A DNA stretch of 64,000 nt, taken from an uncultured bacterium. GTDB taxonomy: Bacteria; Cyanobacteriota; Vampirovibrionia; Gastranaerophilales; Gastranaerophilaceae. The notes beneath the pieces were generated by a model. The model did not search any database and had not been told where the DNA came from. It saw nothing but the letters and a program-made list of their open reading frames with translations. Positions 63,603 through 64,000 of the stretch are shown one piece after another (position 1 is the first letter of the stretch; each line of letters opens with the position of its first letter). The DNA is taken from positions 62,001 to 126,000 of the forward strand of contig CASFTJ010000003.1 in NCBI GenBank assembly GCA_949297715.1, given 5' to 3'. The translations under genes were made by a program, and so were the position numbers.

Positions 63603-64000
63603 TTAGTCTATAACTTTTCCGTCAAACAAGTCCATAACCATATTTACGGTATCTGAATGAATATCTTCAAATGTTTGAGCTTTTTGAGAGTTTTCAGAAG
63701 AATCCTCGGAGCTATCTTCAGATTCATCTTCAGAAACTTCAACTGATGCCGAAACTTCCTCAATATTTTCATTTTCATCCGGCTCTGACTGTTTAACAAC
63801 AGGAGCCGGCTTAGGCTTTGGGACAGTTACATTCCCTTGCGGTATATCGTCTCCTGCTTGAGGAAGCCGAATCGTCATATTTGTGTTTTCTTGATTAAAA
63901 AGACAGTCCACAGCTTTTTGTAACACAGCTTTTTTACTACCTGTTACAAACTGCCCGAGTAACATATCATTCTTAACCGTAATAACAACCTCATCAGCTT
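63603..64000 (-). CDS. dnaX: C-terminal part of DNA polymerase III gamma/tau subunit (5' end outside window)
   Basis: The frame is open to the window edge and starts mid-protein with ADEVVITVKNDMLLGQ, then FVTGSKKAVLQKAVDCLFN. This looks like the tau C-terminal domain ('V.I.VKN......LE.A...F'), followed by a Pro-rich and then a long Glu/Ser/Asp-rich tail and a final helix TFEDIHSDTVNMVMDLFDGKV. The acidic tail is a variable region in DnaX. The N-terminal ATPase is not visible, so the name rests on the C-terminal pattern. Confidence 0.55.
   Translation of the reverse strand, partial: ADEVVITVKNDMLLGQFVTGSKKAVLQKAVDCLFNQENTNMTIRLPQAGDDIPQGNVTVPKPKPAPVVKQSEPDENENIEEVSASVEVSEDESEDSSEDSSENSQKAQTFEDIHSDTVNMVMDLFDGKVID

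Noticed and set aside
1-64000. CRISPR arrays, insertion sequences, prophage, rRNA genes
   Set aside because: No regularly spaced repeats, transposase, integrase or phage structural motifs, or rRNA sequence were seen on either strand.

Overview
The window (about two-thirds A+T) looks like a chromosome segment of a non-photosynthetic, fermentative relative of cyanobacteria, most likely a gut Gastranaerophilales-type 'Melainabacterium' (Vampirovibrionia). Reasons: a response regulator with near-canonical cyanobacterial RpaB/Ycf27 sequence; three stand-alone pseudopilins with the FTMxEVLITIG leader common in that group; a HydG [FeFe]-hydrogenase maturase; KdsB (LPS) and SLH-domain envelope proteins; and no photosynthesis genes. 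This placement is inference from protein content. No phage, insertion sequence or CRISPR array was seen.

Layout. 1-7.4 kb: a truncated NAGPA-type protein, pseudopilin A with a divergent XRE regulator, a Ski2-like helicase, SerS, and pseudopilin B with a divergent XRE regulator. 7.4-13.2 kb: NAD-type isocitrate dehydrogenase, two tandem related proteins with Gly/Ala-rich hydrophobic cores, a uridine-kinase-like protein and a small Cys-rich exported protein. 13.3-19.6 kb: SLH protein, pyruvate kinase, a 360-bp regulatory intergene with a perfect HLR1 (RpaB-type) site, an Fsr-like transporter, Lgt and a TPR lipoprotein. 19.7-26.7 kb: one tight eight-gene operon (ClpX-type zinc finger without ATPase, helical protein, RuvX, DUF1292 protein, triple Clp-N protein without ATPase, TilS, Hpt, histidine kinase). 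26.8-36.2 kb: membrane protein, UvrB, a CpaE/CpaF-like pair in which the CpaF has lost its ATPase motifs, TPR protein, HAD phosphatase and exonuclease. 36.3-44.5 kb: a 2361-residue protein ending in an HD domain, then a tandem-repeat protein. 44.6-50.4 kb: tRNA-His, RpaB, pseudopilin C with its divergent XRE regulator, and the accD-accA-prmA-kdsB cluster. 50.5-64 kb: mostly housekeeping (YbaB, RecR, SmpB, ABC ATPase, HydG, MnmA, TsaD, GshB-like, RibD, DnaX C-terminus) mixed with two zinc-peptidase-like proteins and a protein-kinase-like fold protein.

Themes across the window. (1) All three pseudopilins are divergently paired with a small XRE-family regulator, an apparently undescribed recurrent module. 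(2) Twelve genes carry a -10 box exactly 6 (once 7) bases before the start codon and no Shine-Dalgarno sequence, so they are probably transcribed leaderless. (3) RpaB and a textbook HLR1 site suggest that the cyanobacterial RpaB circuit survives here without photosynthesis. (4) Several proteins are ATPase-less or catalytically altered relatives of known machines (Clp accessory domains, CpaF, Hpt).
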